Shown here in pieces: positions 22,426 through 34,353 of a stretch of 64,000 bases of DNA. Where the stretch lies: NCBI GenBank assembly GCA_030248135.1, contig JASANC010004101.1:52849-116848 (forward strand), in the 5' to 3' direction. The DNA comes from Theristus sp. LFF4_11. Its lineage: Eukaryota > Nematoda > Chromadorea > Monhysterida > Xyalidae. A program made the translations under genes and the position numbers. The notes beneath the pieces are model-generated. The model made no database searches. It saw only the letters and a list, made by a program, of their open reading frames with translations, and was not told where the DNA came from. Position 1 is the stretch's first letter. The number at the start of each line of letters is the position of its first letter.

Positions 22426-24337
22426 TTATCCCTTGTACACATGATTGGGAATTGTGTTGGCTTTTTTGAGAAAGACAACTCCTAGTCTGCGGCTGATCCC
22501 GCCTTGATGGACTGCCTCATTAATTCGGCCATACTGTACCCATGGTGAGCCCCACGAATTGCGCACGATCCAGTATTCGACGCCCGAATCATGCTGAGTG
22601 CCCCAGCCGACCACAGACACAATGTGGTTGATCTGAAATGATGATGTTTGCCGCAGTAGTAGATGGAAGGAATATCAGTGTTTTTTGGAACAAGAAACTG
22701 GCAGGGCTGTTCAAAAAACTGACCCCTTGTGGATTCAATTCTTGATAAATGCCACGTGTGTAATTCTCGAATTTTTCCGTCACTCCAATGCCACAGCTGA
22801 AAAAGCTGACATTGTTAGTTGAATAAGCTGCAAAATTCAACTTTTTGTTTTTGGCTTGAAACCAAAAAGTTTCTGCAAAAAAGAACTAACGCTATTGGGC
22901 CACGATGGTATATTTCGGCCATCATTTTTTCGCGACCTCTCACACCGCCGTATTCCGATACCTTGAACAACGTGAAATTCTGTATCGCAAAGCATTCACC
23001 CGGCCAGCAGGAACCACAACGATTGTACGGGGAGCAGCCTGCCATTGAGAAATTTTAATGTAATGAAACTCGAACAGTTGAGTGTAGTTGATGTTTGATC
23101 AGGGTTTCATGAACAGGTTGCGGCCAATAAGCGCGCATATATGAACAAAAAAAAATTTTCTGTGTGAGTTTGACAACAACAAGCGCTGGGCAAAACGAGC
23201 ATTTCAATTGTTTCTCGATGATTCTATAGGTTTGTGTTCTGAACATTTCCAAGCGACGTACTTCCGTCGCGAGCCTGATAATTGTTGCACGTCTCGTCGA
23301 CGATGCCGTGCGACTTTGCGTACGCGTAGACGGGCGCAGCCTCGCCGCCCTCGCAGCTGCCGGCGTTGGCGCAGTCGATCACTTCCTTGGATCATGTGCG
23401 GAAAATCATCAAATGCTGATTTTGGCTGATGTGCTCGACCGCAAATAATGCAACACGCAGCAACAGCGACGCAGTGAGTTTTTTTAGCGAAAGGAGCAAC
23501 GCGCAAACCTGCACGGACAGATAGGCCGGTGGCCAGCGGTTCTTGCGTGCAATGTTGACGCGGTCAGCCAGTGCGCTCGTGGCACCCATCGCCCAGCAAG
23601 AGCCGCAATCTGATGCCGAGAAAACATTCAAGGCGCATTCATGAAGCAGTATTTAGTGACGCGTAGCTGTGCGGTCACTAAATACTGCTTCGTGCATGCC
23701 GCTTGAGAGGAGGAAACATCATGAAACGTAAGCACATTTCAATACAGTAAAACTCACAGACGGGAATGTGCTGATTTCGAATGGGACTGCAATAGTTGAT
23801 GCCGTTGATGTTGCGCCAGTCCCATTGCAGTGGTAGCGCCTGCTCGAATCCTTTGTATTCCCACACACGGCGGTGCACTCTGCAAACAACAAATGGGAAC
23901 ATCTTTGGTGGACACTTCGCGTTGTTATTGTTACTTCGAAACTGAAATCCTTTACTGTTTAAAAAATAAGGTTAAAAAGGTATAAGGTATTTGAAATATT
24001 AATCTTACCTACATTGCAAATTGCACATTAAGAGCCTTTTCTTGTGGGAGTGAGTGAGCGAGTGAGTGAGTGAGTAAGTAAGTGAATGAGTGAGTGAGTG
24101 AATGAATGGACAATGAATGTGAACGGAGGCAGCAGGTTGCATGTATGATAGTTGAAAAAAAACCGACTTGTGTTCAAATTCAACGCCGTCCGTTCGCTGT
24201 GTGTAGCACGCTCCTTTGTGGTATCGCCTTAGCTGGTTTCCATCGTCATGATGATGATGATGTTTCCGATCTGCTTCTACGGAAATCACGAAGCAGAAAA
24301 ATAAGCCAAACCCGCACAATTTCGTATGAAACGCCAT
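22426..24337 (-). CDS. CTSZ: Cathepsin Z/X cysteine carboxypeptidase, 7 exons
   Basis: Papain-family (C1A) lysosomal carboxypeptidase. Exons on the minus strand: 24337-24168, 23879-23758, 23609-23509, 23385-23262, 23038-22891, 22796-22724 and 22632-22426. All phases match, giving 314 residues (human cathepsin Z has 303). A hydrophobic signal peptide covers about residues 1-22, followed by a His-rich HHHHHDD patch (26-32). The short propeptide keeps the family-specific Cys (C44, in KGACYTQR), known in human procathepsin X to bond the active-site Cys. The defining HIP mini-loop (H94-P96) lies just before the active site YCGSCWA (nucleophile C102). The catalytic His is H249 in [11 protein letters not shown] and Asn is N271 in VRNSWG. 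All essential residues are present, so the enzyme should be active. The stop is TAA at 22426-22428. An inverted-repeat element begins about 95 bases after the stop, and a foldback copy lies in intron 2. Confidence 0.96.
23641..23693. repeat. Small foldback repeat in cathepsin intron 2 (copy 1)
   Basis: GAAGCAGTATTTAGTGAC is followed, after a 13-base GC-rich loop, by its inverse complement. A second copy, with a shorter intact right arm, lies at 32034-32095 in an afadin intron. The two share the loop core CGCRGCTGTG, so they are copies of one family. Confidence 0.85.
24046..24110. repeat. GAGT tetranucleotide microsatellite
   Basis: About sixteen imperfect GAGT/GAAT repeats lie in cathepsin Z intron 1, between exon 1 (ending 24168) and exon 2 (starting 23879). 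A peptide of repeated Ser-Leu-Thr-His on the minus strand results from reading into it and is not coding. Confidence 0.9.
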
Positions 24338-25062
24338 TTTTCTAGGTTCGTCTGCGGTAACCCTATTTTAAACACATATGTATACTGTTCAAGGTGCCTC
24401 AGTTTGATTGGTCATACTAAGCCTAATGAAGCCAATCAACAAATATTGTTTTGAAAACAAGAACAATGTTTAGAGCACGGGCATTGTAGCTTCGATCCTA
24501 AACACAATGGCAGCGTGTAATGGTACTACTTTTTTGCGTTAGTCGGCAAAAAAGTTGTTTTTGTGTTGCTCAATTTTGCTGACATTTAAGAACAATTTTT
24601 AAAACAGCAAACCATACCAGCATGCGAACACTGATTTTACGTTGTTGTTCTGTTATCAATCTATTTCTGACACTTTTTCAACATTATGAGAGAAATGGAC
24701 AGAGTGCAACAGTCGCAGCGGTGTCAGTCAAGTGCCGGGTTACAGCAACACCTGCATTCTAATTTTCAAAGCTAAGTTAGGCCAACCCTGTGTGTGAACC
24801 ATTTGTGCTGCAAACGCAAAACAGCCTAGCCCAATTTGACGATCACATTTCTCAGTGAAAGTTCCTTTATTTTTCTTGCTGTGAAATCAAATTCATGTAT
24901 TTATATCGCTGACAAATCAATCATAACCGCATGTAGGACGTCAATCACAGTTTATGCAGCATGTTCGACGGCAACACACCAACAGAGCACAGAAAGCGAA
25001 TGAATATATTGGTAAACAAGCAACTTTAACAAAACGATCGCAACATGTGAAGCGACGACTAA
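24338..25062. other. Cathepsin Z upstream / membrane-protein downstream region
   Basis: Non-coding interval between two minus-strand genes. It should hold the cathepsin promoter near 24340-24500. A minus-strand AATAAA around 24864-24869 fits a polyadenylation signal for the 141-residue gene, about 195 bases after its stop. Confidence 0.5.
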
Positions 25063-25488
25063 TCACGTGAAAAGCATGTGGCGCCTTGTGGCGTCGACGG
25101 CGCCCAGCTGCTCGAGGGGCGTCTGTTCGCACAGCAACTCGCCGCCTCCGTCCGTCTCCTCGACGGTCGTGTTCAGCGTGTAGCGCGCCTGCGAGGCGCC
25201 ACGTTCGACAGCACTGGTCGGCTTCCGTTGGCACGCCCTGCGAATACAGTCGAGCCAGTAGCTGCGCACCAGCACCAGGATGATCAGCATCCAAAATATC
25301 AGAATCGTTAGACCCATGTAGAACAGCTCGACCGACGAGGACTCGGCACGACTCCGTCGGATGACGTCGGCGTTCTCGTGCAACGTCAGCTCCGTCTCAT
25401 TGTGGTCGCCGTGCAGGAGCGATTCGCCCTGCTGTAGCAGCTCCTCCAGTGCCACCATTGTTTTTGTGGCGTTATTGCCCGTGCGCAT
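25063..25488 (-). CDS. Single-pass membrane protein, 141 residues, intronless
   Basis: I do not recognise this gene with certainty. The ATG at 25488 has an in-frame TAA two codons upstream. The N-terminal part (1-52) is hydrophilic with two N-glycosylation sequons (NAT, NET). One hydrophobic helix (about 55-77) is followed by a basic RRACQRK stretch and a 60-residue polar tail, implying an N-out, C-in topology without a signal peptide. Small size, one helix, outside sequons and an LVRSYW border resemble the layout of KCNE-type potassium-channel subunits (C. elegans MPS proteins). The diagnostic KCNE segment after the helix is not clear, so this is only a suggestion. Base composition is GC-rich like the confirmed exons nearby and unlike the flanks, supporting a real gene. 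A minus-strand AATAAA lies downstream near 24866. Confidence 0.65.
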   Translation of the reverse strand: MRTGNNATKTMVALEELLQQGESLLHGDHNETELTLHENADVIRRSRAESSSVELFYMGLTILIFWMLIILVLVRSYWLDCIRRACQRKPTSAVERGASQARYTLNTTVEETDGGGELLCEQTPLEQLGAVDATRRHMLFT

Positions 25489-28400
25489 CTTTTATCGAAT
25501 GTATGTATAGTTTGTGACCTTGTTTTTTTCAGTTTAGTGGACGCATATTTTGAATATTATCGTTCAATAACTCGTTGGAGTTGTGTTGGTCCAATTAATG
25601 TGCGTTTAAGTGAGGGTAAATCTCGCTTTTCAGTTACGGTTACGTATGCGCCTAAGCCGGTTACGCATACGGTTTTCACAGGCTCGCTGTGGTGAATTAC
25701 AGGAACTTTTTCTGGAAACAAATGAAAGAACCGAACCTCCCGAGTTGTATTGAACCTTGAAACAGGACAAACTGAAAAATACATTTGAAGCTGAAAATCC
25801 CAAAGACACGATGCAGTGGAACATTTTCAACACGATGAACACCCACGGCGCCGTGTTGTTTTTTATTCCACTTTTACACGTCATTCAATACGAATAAAAA
25901 AGCAAGGTATAGGCGCGCTACAAATGGAATGCAGCTTGACGCTTGGAGCAACAGTAAAGCCTTTCCACGTCACAAGTGCTTATTGATTGTTCGTGAAAAT
26001 GCTGCAAGTCCAAAAATGCGGTGGCAGTTGTCCAAAAAGCAAAAGGATTATTCGATAGGTTTGCAGTCGTCCGGTGCAGAGGAAATCAGCTTCATGCCTT
26101 TACCGAGGGCTCAAAATGGCCTAAAGTGACCCGTACGGAAGCAAATTTTTAAATTGCCGGGTAAAGCAGAGAAACTATTTTTTTCTGTACGTGTCGCAGA
26201 ACTGAAAAAAATGCAGTATGATACAGTATGCATTGAAATAGCGGGGTTGAACGATGAAACGGTGCAACGAAACGTTTTGAGCAAAAAGGAATGATTTTGA
26301 TCTGTCGCCCTGGCAATTTGAAGCAATACGAAGCAAAATCTCCTAGTTCCGTTCTAATCCAACGGACTATTTTCCTTCTTCCATCTTCGAGATTCTGATT
26401 GCTGACACTTGATACGAACGAGTGCTGTGTGTTTCGCATAAAAAGGCGCGCGCGCATGCCACAGTAACGGACACCCATTCGTTCTCAAACGTGGATCATG
26501 CGCATGTGGAAACTAAAGCTGGAAATGCGCGCAGCGTCTGATGAAAGGGCGACTTTAACGGTGCAAAACCTGCCAGTGCGTCTGTTTTTAATGTCGGAAG
26601 AAAGAAGAAAACTAGGCTGAGAACAAGCAGCACGCATGTAACAAGCACGTCAGGCGCGTCAGTGCACAGGGTGTGCCAACAGCTGCAGCTGTGTCCATTT
26701 TCAATGGAACCCTGCCAGTGTTCATTTCCAGCACATCCAATGGAACACTGCCAGAGTCGACGACAAAAAAATACGGTTCAACAAAAAGTTCAGCGAGCTG
26801 CCGATGGTTGGCAACAAAGTTCATTGGTGGTACACAAGACAGTATTTTCAGCTACGAGTCATGCTGTATGTTGAGCTGTAGCGATGACAGCCCAACCGAA
26901 TGTTATGCCTCCCATCAGTCTAGCATCCACCGTTGTTGCAGCACACCAAAAAAGCATGCAACTGTATGTGGGCACCTCGTGCGCATTTTGAGTTTTGCAA
27001 CCTGCAGACGTGGCTTATGGGAACTTCACATGCGATTCACCCTGTAGAACCGAATGAAAGGCGTGAATGAAAGAAAAGTGGCAGATGAACAAGAGGCTAC
27101 GTGTGGAGCAGATGGGAGGAATAAATGGAATAATGCATAATGATGCTTGTACTCGTTGGGCTAAGGCGCCACAGGGCATACGTGAAAAAAATATTGACTA
27201 AAATAAAAGCCAGCATGCACGTACATGTGTGCGTGCGTGACGCGACGGTGGCGGCAACGCAAAAACTCGATCGCATCAATGGAAAACAGAGAACTTTGCA
27301 TCTGTGTTGTATAAAACGTAACTACTGGTTTTCAGTGAGGCTAACGGTTTTTTTCAGAGGGAACAAAGCCAACCGACAAGAAAATGAACGAATGAATTTA
27401 CTTGCAGCTGCAAATGTTGACGAGGTATTCAATCAATCAATCAATCAATTTTATTTGTATGCCTCACGGCCAGTTCACATCAACACATTCACAAAACTTC
27501 CATTATGCAAAACAAACACAATTGATGTCACAAAAAAAACCTAAAGAAACACAAGATTATTGATGAACTTGGTGAATGCATGAATGAAAGCAAGCAAAAA
27601 GTCGATGCAAACGAATGGGCAGATGACTGCCCGGGTATTCACACAAAGAAACAAAATCCACAAAATAAAACCAACCGTCGACAGTCAGAAACAATTGAAT
27701 GTTAAAATTGAATTATATCTGAAACTAGCGAAACTGCTATTTTCGTGGTTTTTCTCAAAGAAAACTTAGCTTCGCAGGCAGCAACATTGCGCCAAAATTG
27801 AATTCCAAGGTGGCAAGTTTCGCGCAGCAGCTCAGACAAGCAATAATTTGCTGGTGTGCAAATCGTATTTGCATGTTAGCTGGCTTGTCAGAAAAGACGT
27901 GTACCCGAGCATCACGAAGTCATCATACGATCATTTCGTTTTCACCACTTTGTGGGTAAACCTCCGAAACATAACATCATAACCAAGGTTTCGTTCTGCT
28001 TGGACAAACAAGCACAATGCCTGCGGTGTACGTTGCATTTTAGCCGACACTGAAAAATTGGATTAAAACAGAGGAAATTCGATTTCCGGACGCTCGAATG
28101 GCTGCCGGATGATTACGCAGAACATGGCAAACTTTGAAACTGATACCTTGTTTTAGCTTCTGACAACCACGTGATCGACAGTGCAAGCCACAGCCATGTT
28201 AAATGCTATAGAAAAAAACGAAAGACGAAATTTCAGGTAGCGTTTTTGATTTTTGTTTTGGTTAGGTGAAAGGACGATGAATTTGTTTGTTAGCACAGCA
28301 CGACGCGTTGTGTTGTCGACCAAGTCCACGTTGCAGAATTTTATACCATTTTCACTTTCATTTTATTGGGTGGTAATCAAGAATAATCAAAATATTTTTT

Positions 28401-29670
28401 CAAGAAAACAAAAACGCAAAACAGCACACAGAAAATGACACACCTAACTTGCGGTAAATCAGCGCGAATAGATAGGTATTTCCAGAAAGAAAACTGATTG
28501 GTTGGACAGACAAGAAGTTTTCAAAATGTAACAAAAAACCGACAACTTGACACACAAAAATCGTATGGTGTAGCAACATGCTGTAACAAACCGTGAAACA
28601 AAATTCCAAAAAAAGTTGAAATAAGTACATATCCTTTTTTCTGAATTTACCTTTTTTGCTAAAGGCACAATGCAAAACTTCATAAATGTGTGAACAATAA
28701 CACGATAAATAGTTCATTTAGGATAACAAACGTTATGATTGATTATATAACGCTAAGTAGAAACAGAATTTTGTTGCAATATTCAACAGTTTGAACGGCA
28801 CAAAAAGCATATCTATTGTTATAATACAAAAGACAAGAAAAGACAATAGACAAAAAGTATAAAACCTATTGATAAGTGAAATGCCCAAGATGGCCGGGGA
28901 AAACACGAGATAGAAAAATAGACAGGAAGCAGAAAGATGCAATAAACTAAAAGCAGAAAAAAACGGATAATAGCCAAAGCTTGCAACAAAAAACGCAATT
29001 GAATCAACTTTCCTTATTACAATTTACGGAATCAAGTTCGCGATAATAAAAGAAAAAATATTTTATTTACAACTGCCGACAATGTCCAAAATCAGCCAGA
29101 GTAAATGACAAAAATAAATATGTTTTGCAATTCGATTTAGCAAGCAAAAACTCCAGCATTCGATTATCAGCACCATCTGACGCCAGTATCTTTTCTACGA
29201 AACAAAAAATTGCGAAATAGAAAGCCTTGTCCATGATTGTTGTTTCCAATCGTCTCTAACCCAAACTGTCATTCGCGAATTCCATTATCAGGTGATTACC
29301 TTTTTTTTGAAATTACAAGTTCAACTTTGAATTTGATACTTTTTCGACAAAACCGAAGAAATTGTATAACTCACAACCGCACTCACTCACAGTCTGGCAT
29401 TACATTACATTACATTACATTACATTACAGCGAGACCAAGTTACCAAAAGGACCAGTTGATTATCCAGCTTCCACACCCACAAACTAGTTTTCCCAAAGA
29501 ATCAACTCATTTTCACAACCAAAAAACAACAAAAATCGCAGAATGTACCAAAAAACGACATTACAGAAATCACCAAACAACAAAGCCAATCTACCCCATG
29601 AAGGTTTTCCACAACATACAATGTACATGTATATTGTACGCTCACAAAATAACGGGAATAACAATAAAAA
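25489..29670. other. Intergenic, no supported gene
   Basis: AT-rich sequence between the afadin 3' end and the small membrane-protein gene. Includes a short AATC run at 27429-27447 and an ATTAC pentamer run at 29397-29429. Several hydrophobic open frames at 28400-29010 on the minus strand are explained by A/T-rich composition and have no motifs or splice structure. Confidence 0.5.
29397..29429. repeat. ATTAC pentanucleotide microsatellite
   Basis: About six perfect tandem copies of ATTAC. Confidence 0.9.
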
Positions 29671-29675
29671 TCAAT

Positions 29676-29728
29676 GGTGGTTCTCTACATTTCGGCCTGG
29701 CCAACATCTTATGCAGAATTGGGGGTGG
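29676..29728. repeat. Short interspersed repeat (copy 1 of 3)
   Basis: GGTTCTCTACATTTCGGCCT and the following CCAACATCTTATGCAGAA block match 61888-61938 on the same strand and, inverted and more diverged, 33739-33786. All three copies are in or beside the afadin gene. Confidence 0.7.
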
Positions 29729-29854
29729 CAAAAACAAAACACTTGGCACATTTTGAACGACAACGAATAAAAACTGACAAAAATACAAAAATAGATACAA
29801 AAAATATACCAGTCGCGCGTGTCGTGCGGTCCGTCAGCAAAGTCCGACTGGTGG

Positions 29855-29967
29855 GCGGGGGGGGGGGGGGAGGGAAAAAAAACGGCGGGGGGGGGGGGGG
29901 GAAAGGGGGGGGTTGGGTGGGGGGGACCCACCCCAAAGAACAGGGGGGGGGGGGGGGCGCGCCGGGG
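29855..29967. repeat. G-homopolymer tract over the afadin 3' coding end
   Basis: G runs of about 8-17 bases. They begin right where the last afadin exon would need its stop codon, so the exact C-terminus cannot be read. The proline-rich tail predicted through the tract is doubtful. Confidence 0.85.
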
Positions 29968-32900
29968 GTCGATGTCGCGTTGAGCGCTGGACGCCTTCAT
30001 GCGCTCCTTCGGCGTGTGCTCGCCGATCTGCGCCGCGAACATTTTCATTTTCTCTCGGAACGGCAGATTGACGCCGTCGACCTGCGGAAAAAAATGCGAT
30101 CGAGTGATTGAGCTGCAAGTGCAACGGAATTGTCAATTTCAGGAGCTGGAATTGCGCCGATTATCCATGGTGATTGGTGGATGTACGTGCGGCAGACCCA
30201 TAAGAGGACAACAGAAAAAATGGCTTGGGTAAAGTCACCGCAAATGCAAAAATCGCCGCAGAAAATGAAAGAAAACCAAAAATCGTGGCCAAATTCAATC
30301 GTGAACGCAAGCCTATGCGCAGTTGTGGTACGTCTTCTCAGTCAAACTTCTGATGCCTAAAGTCAACTCTTTTACACCAGGCACATCAGATAATCAGAGT
30401 TTTTCCAAAATCTTTTTTGCAGTGCTTTTGGATTAAAATCCGGGAAAAGCGGCTGTGTTCTGCCCAAAGTTGTAAATCAAATAACAGTGCCACAGTCCAC
30501 CATAAAGACACAACATGGGGTCCAATCAAGACCAGCAAACACCGAAACAAACCGAAACCAAAGCACCAACGAAACCGAACGCACCCTCGTCTGTTTCGTG
30601 TGATGCTCGCGCTGTTGCAGCTCGGCGAGTCGCCGCTGCCGCGGGTCGTTCGTGTAGATCTCCTGACCGCCGAGCACCTGCGTGCGCGCCGGCGTCTCAC
30701 CGTAAACGTAGTTCTTTTGTTGTTGTTGTTGTTGTTGTTGACTGTTGTAATTGTTGTACGCGAACTCGTCGGCCGGCGAGAGAATGGCGTCCACGGTGGA
30801 ATAGCCCGCGGCATTGTTGTTGTTGTTGATGGACGCCGCTACATCCGAGTCCGAGTCGACCGTCGCAAGCGGCGCCGGCCCGGGCGGTATCACAATCGGC
30901 GGGCCGGACGCAAACTGAACGCCGCTGGAATGCACGGCGGGCGCCATCGGCGTTGCGACCGGCTTCGACCGTTTCGGCGGCACTGCGGGCGGTTGCCGCG
31001 GTGCGGGCGGGTTGCTGGCGCGACTCGCGGGCGACACGAACGGCTGCGGGCCGGCGACCAATGCGGGCACTGCCGCCGAGCCCGGTGACACGCTCGATGG
31101 GGCACCGCTGGGGTGGCACTCTTGAGGGGTGCTGCTGCGCAGCGGTGACGTCAGCTCACCATCGGCGGTACGGTCGCAGTGAGACGGCGAGGTGCTGCTG
31201 AAATTTGGGGGCAAATAGCACGGATGCATTCGGTATACGAGACGACTGATGCTGCTGACACTCGACGCACTGTAGTGCTCGAACAAAAGATCATTTCAAA
31301 TATAGTTGAATGGTGGTGGTGGGTGGGCTCGCCACAAACAAAAAGGAAGTGCGAGGGGAAATCAATGGGTAATCTGAGGCAAACACACAGCAACAATACC
31401 GTCAATAGCAGCTCAGTCTCAACTGTACGAAAGCCACTAACAACATTTTGCTCTGGTCCTGCGACTCAATGCACGTATGCCCCAAGAAATCAACTTTATG
31501 CCTGTCGCGGCAAATTAAAACTGTCAATCGAAGGCACCCGGACTCCCTTAAGGCCCCAGTCCCATGCGACTGGGTCACTTGGGCAATTTCGAATGACCGC
31601 ATAAAAAAAACAGGAAACCACTTGCTCCTGTATGGGTCGCAGAACCGCAAAAAAAGACAGGACAGAGAGAGAGACGACACAGACGTTTTGCTAGACGAGG
31701 CCACAACAACGCCGTTGCCGTACGGGGAGCTCGGAGTGGCCGAGGTGGTGGGGCTGATGCGAAGGTTGGCCAGCATCGACGGCACACCAGTGTCCTGCTG
31801 CTCGCCACTGTAGCGCATCTGCTGCTGCTGGTGGCGTTGCCGCTCCGCCTCGCGCGCGAGTGCTGCCTGGACGAAACCAGTGAAACGCAGAGTCAGTCGT
31901 TATATTATTATATTACGTCGTATTATATATATTATAGTCGATATTACGTCGATTCCATCAAAATGGAAGATGATTTTAGAGACGCCAGGTCCGACTGGCT
32001 GCACCTTACGAGCGAATGAACGCGTTCAGCGGCATTCATGAAGCAGTATTTAGTGACGCGCAGCTGTGTTAAAACAGTAATACTGCTTCATGAATATTCC
32101 CTTTAGATCCAATACACCGTTAAACGCCCATGAGCCTTGGGACGACGTTCACCTCTGTGTACGTTTGTACGCAAACACATACATCATGGACTACACATGT
32201 GTAACCACCCACGCATCATGGACGCAATGCAGTGCACCGACCTGCTGCTCCTGTTGTTGTTTGTGCCGTTCCGCTCGTGCCATCAGGCGGTCCTCGGCGC
32301 GTTGGTATCGACTCTGGCTCGAGTCGCCGCCGAAGCTGCGGTCGGCGCTTCTGAACACAACAATCGCAAAACATCCATCGCAGTTGGCAATCAATCAATC
32401 ACCAAACGAATCTCCAAATGCCCCCAAAAAAACAAAAAAAACATGAACGCCGTACGTGGAGTCTCTGCCGTGGTCCGACTGTCCGCTGCCGGTGCCGCCA
32501 CCGTTCACTGCAGAGTCAGTTGATTCGTGCGTTTGTTGTACGTGCGCTGCTGTTCCGGTGCACTGAACAACAAAACACCGTTCTTTCTTTGATGTTATGA
32601 TTTCTCTGGTATACAACTTGAAGTGTAGCCCATAAAAAGCTACCCACTGTCTGGTTTCTACGAGAAACAAAACAGCCGCTCTGTGCCATTCGAATTCAAG
32701 CGCCCCCTCAAGCCCAGACGCACCTCAGAGTCGTCCGTAGCAGCGTGCACGCTGTGTTCGCCCGCATCCTGCTGAGCCTCCTCCATCAACCTCGTGCGAT
32801 ACGTCAGCTCGTACATGAGCGCCTTGTAGCGGCGTTGCTCCTGTTCGTTCAGTGACTCCTTTTGCTCCAGTCGGCGAACTTCATCACCAAGCAGTTTCAT

Positions 32901-34320
32901 TACCTGAAATTGTGAAAAATAAAACTTGGAAGTGTGAATATGCTCCTGGTTTGTTTTCCTACCCCCAAGAATCCCCGATTCTCAAAAGTACCAAACTGCG
33001 GCGGTTTGGTTCGATGGTGAATGGAGCCTCGGTTAACGCCGAATTGAACAGTTGAAAATTGTGTTTCAGTCAAAAACTCAAAAGCGAAAACCACTCGAAA
33101 AATCGTTGGGCAAATCCGATACAACCTCCTTTACTGATTGGTCGCCTTCAAATAAGAGTAAACCGAGCTGATTGCTGATTGGTCGCGTTCAAATAACAGT
33201 ATGGTGATTGGGTAGCCTAAGAAATATACAAATGATCGAACGACCACCAACCTCCAACTGCATCTGTTTGTCCTTTTTCTCACGTTCGTCTCGTTCCCAC
33301 GCCGCTGGACTCGTGTGACCGGATGAGCCGTAGTGCGGCGGGCCAGGCTGGTGTTGGTTTGAATACGGCACGTTCTGGTAGGCGTCACCGCCTGGCGTGG
33401 CGATCGGTGATCGGCCGATTGGCTGAATCGGTTTCGATTACAGTGAAACGTATATCAATAATCAAGTCACCCATTCTTGTCTTTTTAAGCCACATGAATG
33501 GAACGTGCTAGTGGGTGCGGTGGGGTTGCCTTGACACATTACCGCAAGCCACCACGATACGGGCACCATCATCGCGGCACAACGTAGCTCATTCCACGGA
33601 GTGCTGCACCCAGTAGAGCACAACGAATCAACATCAGCAAATCAATCGCAGCGCAGCCAATCAGCGAGCAGCACAGGAACACGAACTCAAAACAGTTTTA
33701 GGGGGCTACAACATAGGATGGGCATATGAGGCCTCTCCTTTTGTGCATCTGTTGTTGGTCAGGACGAAATGCAGAGAACCATCATACGACTTGGTTGATT
33801 AGACCGTTGACTTGCACAAATCAGCGCATTTACAAGCAAGCAGACTGAGCACCCACCGCGCGCGTCGGCGCAGAATCGACCGACGGCACACGGCGTGTGA
33901 TGCCCAACGGTTGCATCTGCTGCATTGACGCAAGATTGTGGTATTGTTGTTGTTGCTGTTGTTGCGTCGGCGTCGCAGTGTTGGAGCGCTGTGGTTGCTG
34001 AAGAAAAGCATGGTTTTTGTTTCTGGTGAACAAATTGGTTTCCAAAGAACGGTAAAGCCAAGAACTTTACGAAAATGAAGATGGACGATTTATGCCACCG
34101 TCCAGCACACAATTTGAAACTGAAAACAACGCGGTTGAAACAGCCGCCTTGTGTAAAAATTCTAAAAACCCCAACGAAACCTGCACTTGTTGCAACTGTT
34201 GCTGTTGGTACCACAGTTGCGTGGCCGATATCGATCTGCTGCCGGGCGGCGACGGTCCCTTCGGCGCCGCGTGTCTGCTGTTCGCGTCTGGAATGGCGCT
34301 GCTTGAATTGTAACGCGCTT

Positions 34321-34353
<33 letters not shown>

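Noticed and set aside
24006..24110. Extension of cathepsin exon 1 into a Ser-Leu-Thr-His repeat
   Set aside because: A phase-2 GTCGGT donor at 24168 joins exon 1 to exon 2 and gives the correct protein length. The extension is a GAGT microsatellite in the intron.
28400..29250. Hydrophobic Phe/Leu-rich minus-strand frames
   Set aside because: Explained by poly-A/T composition. No motif, start context or exon structure.
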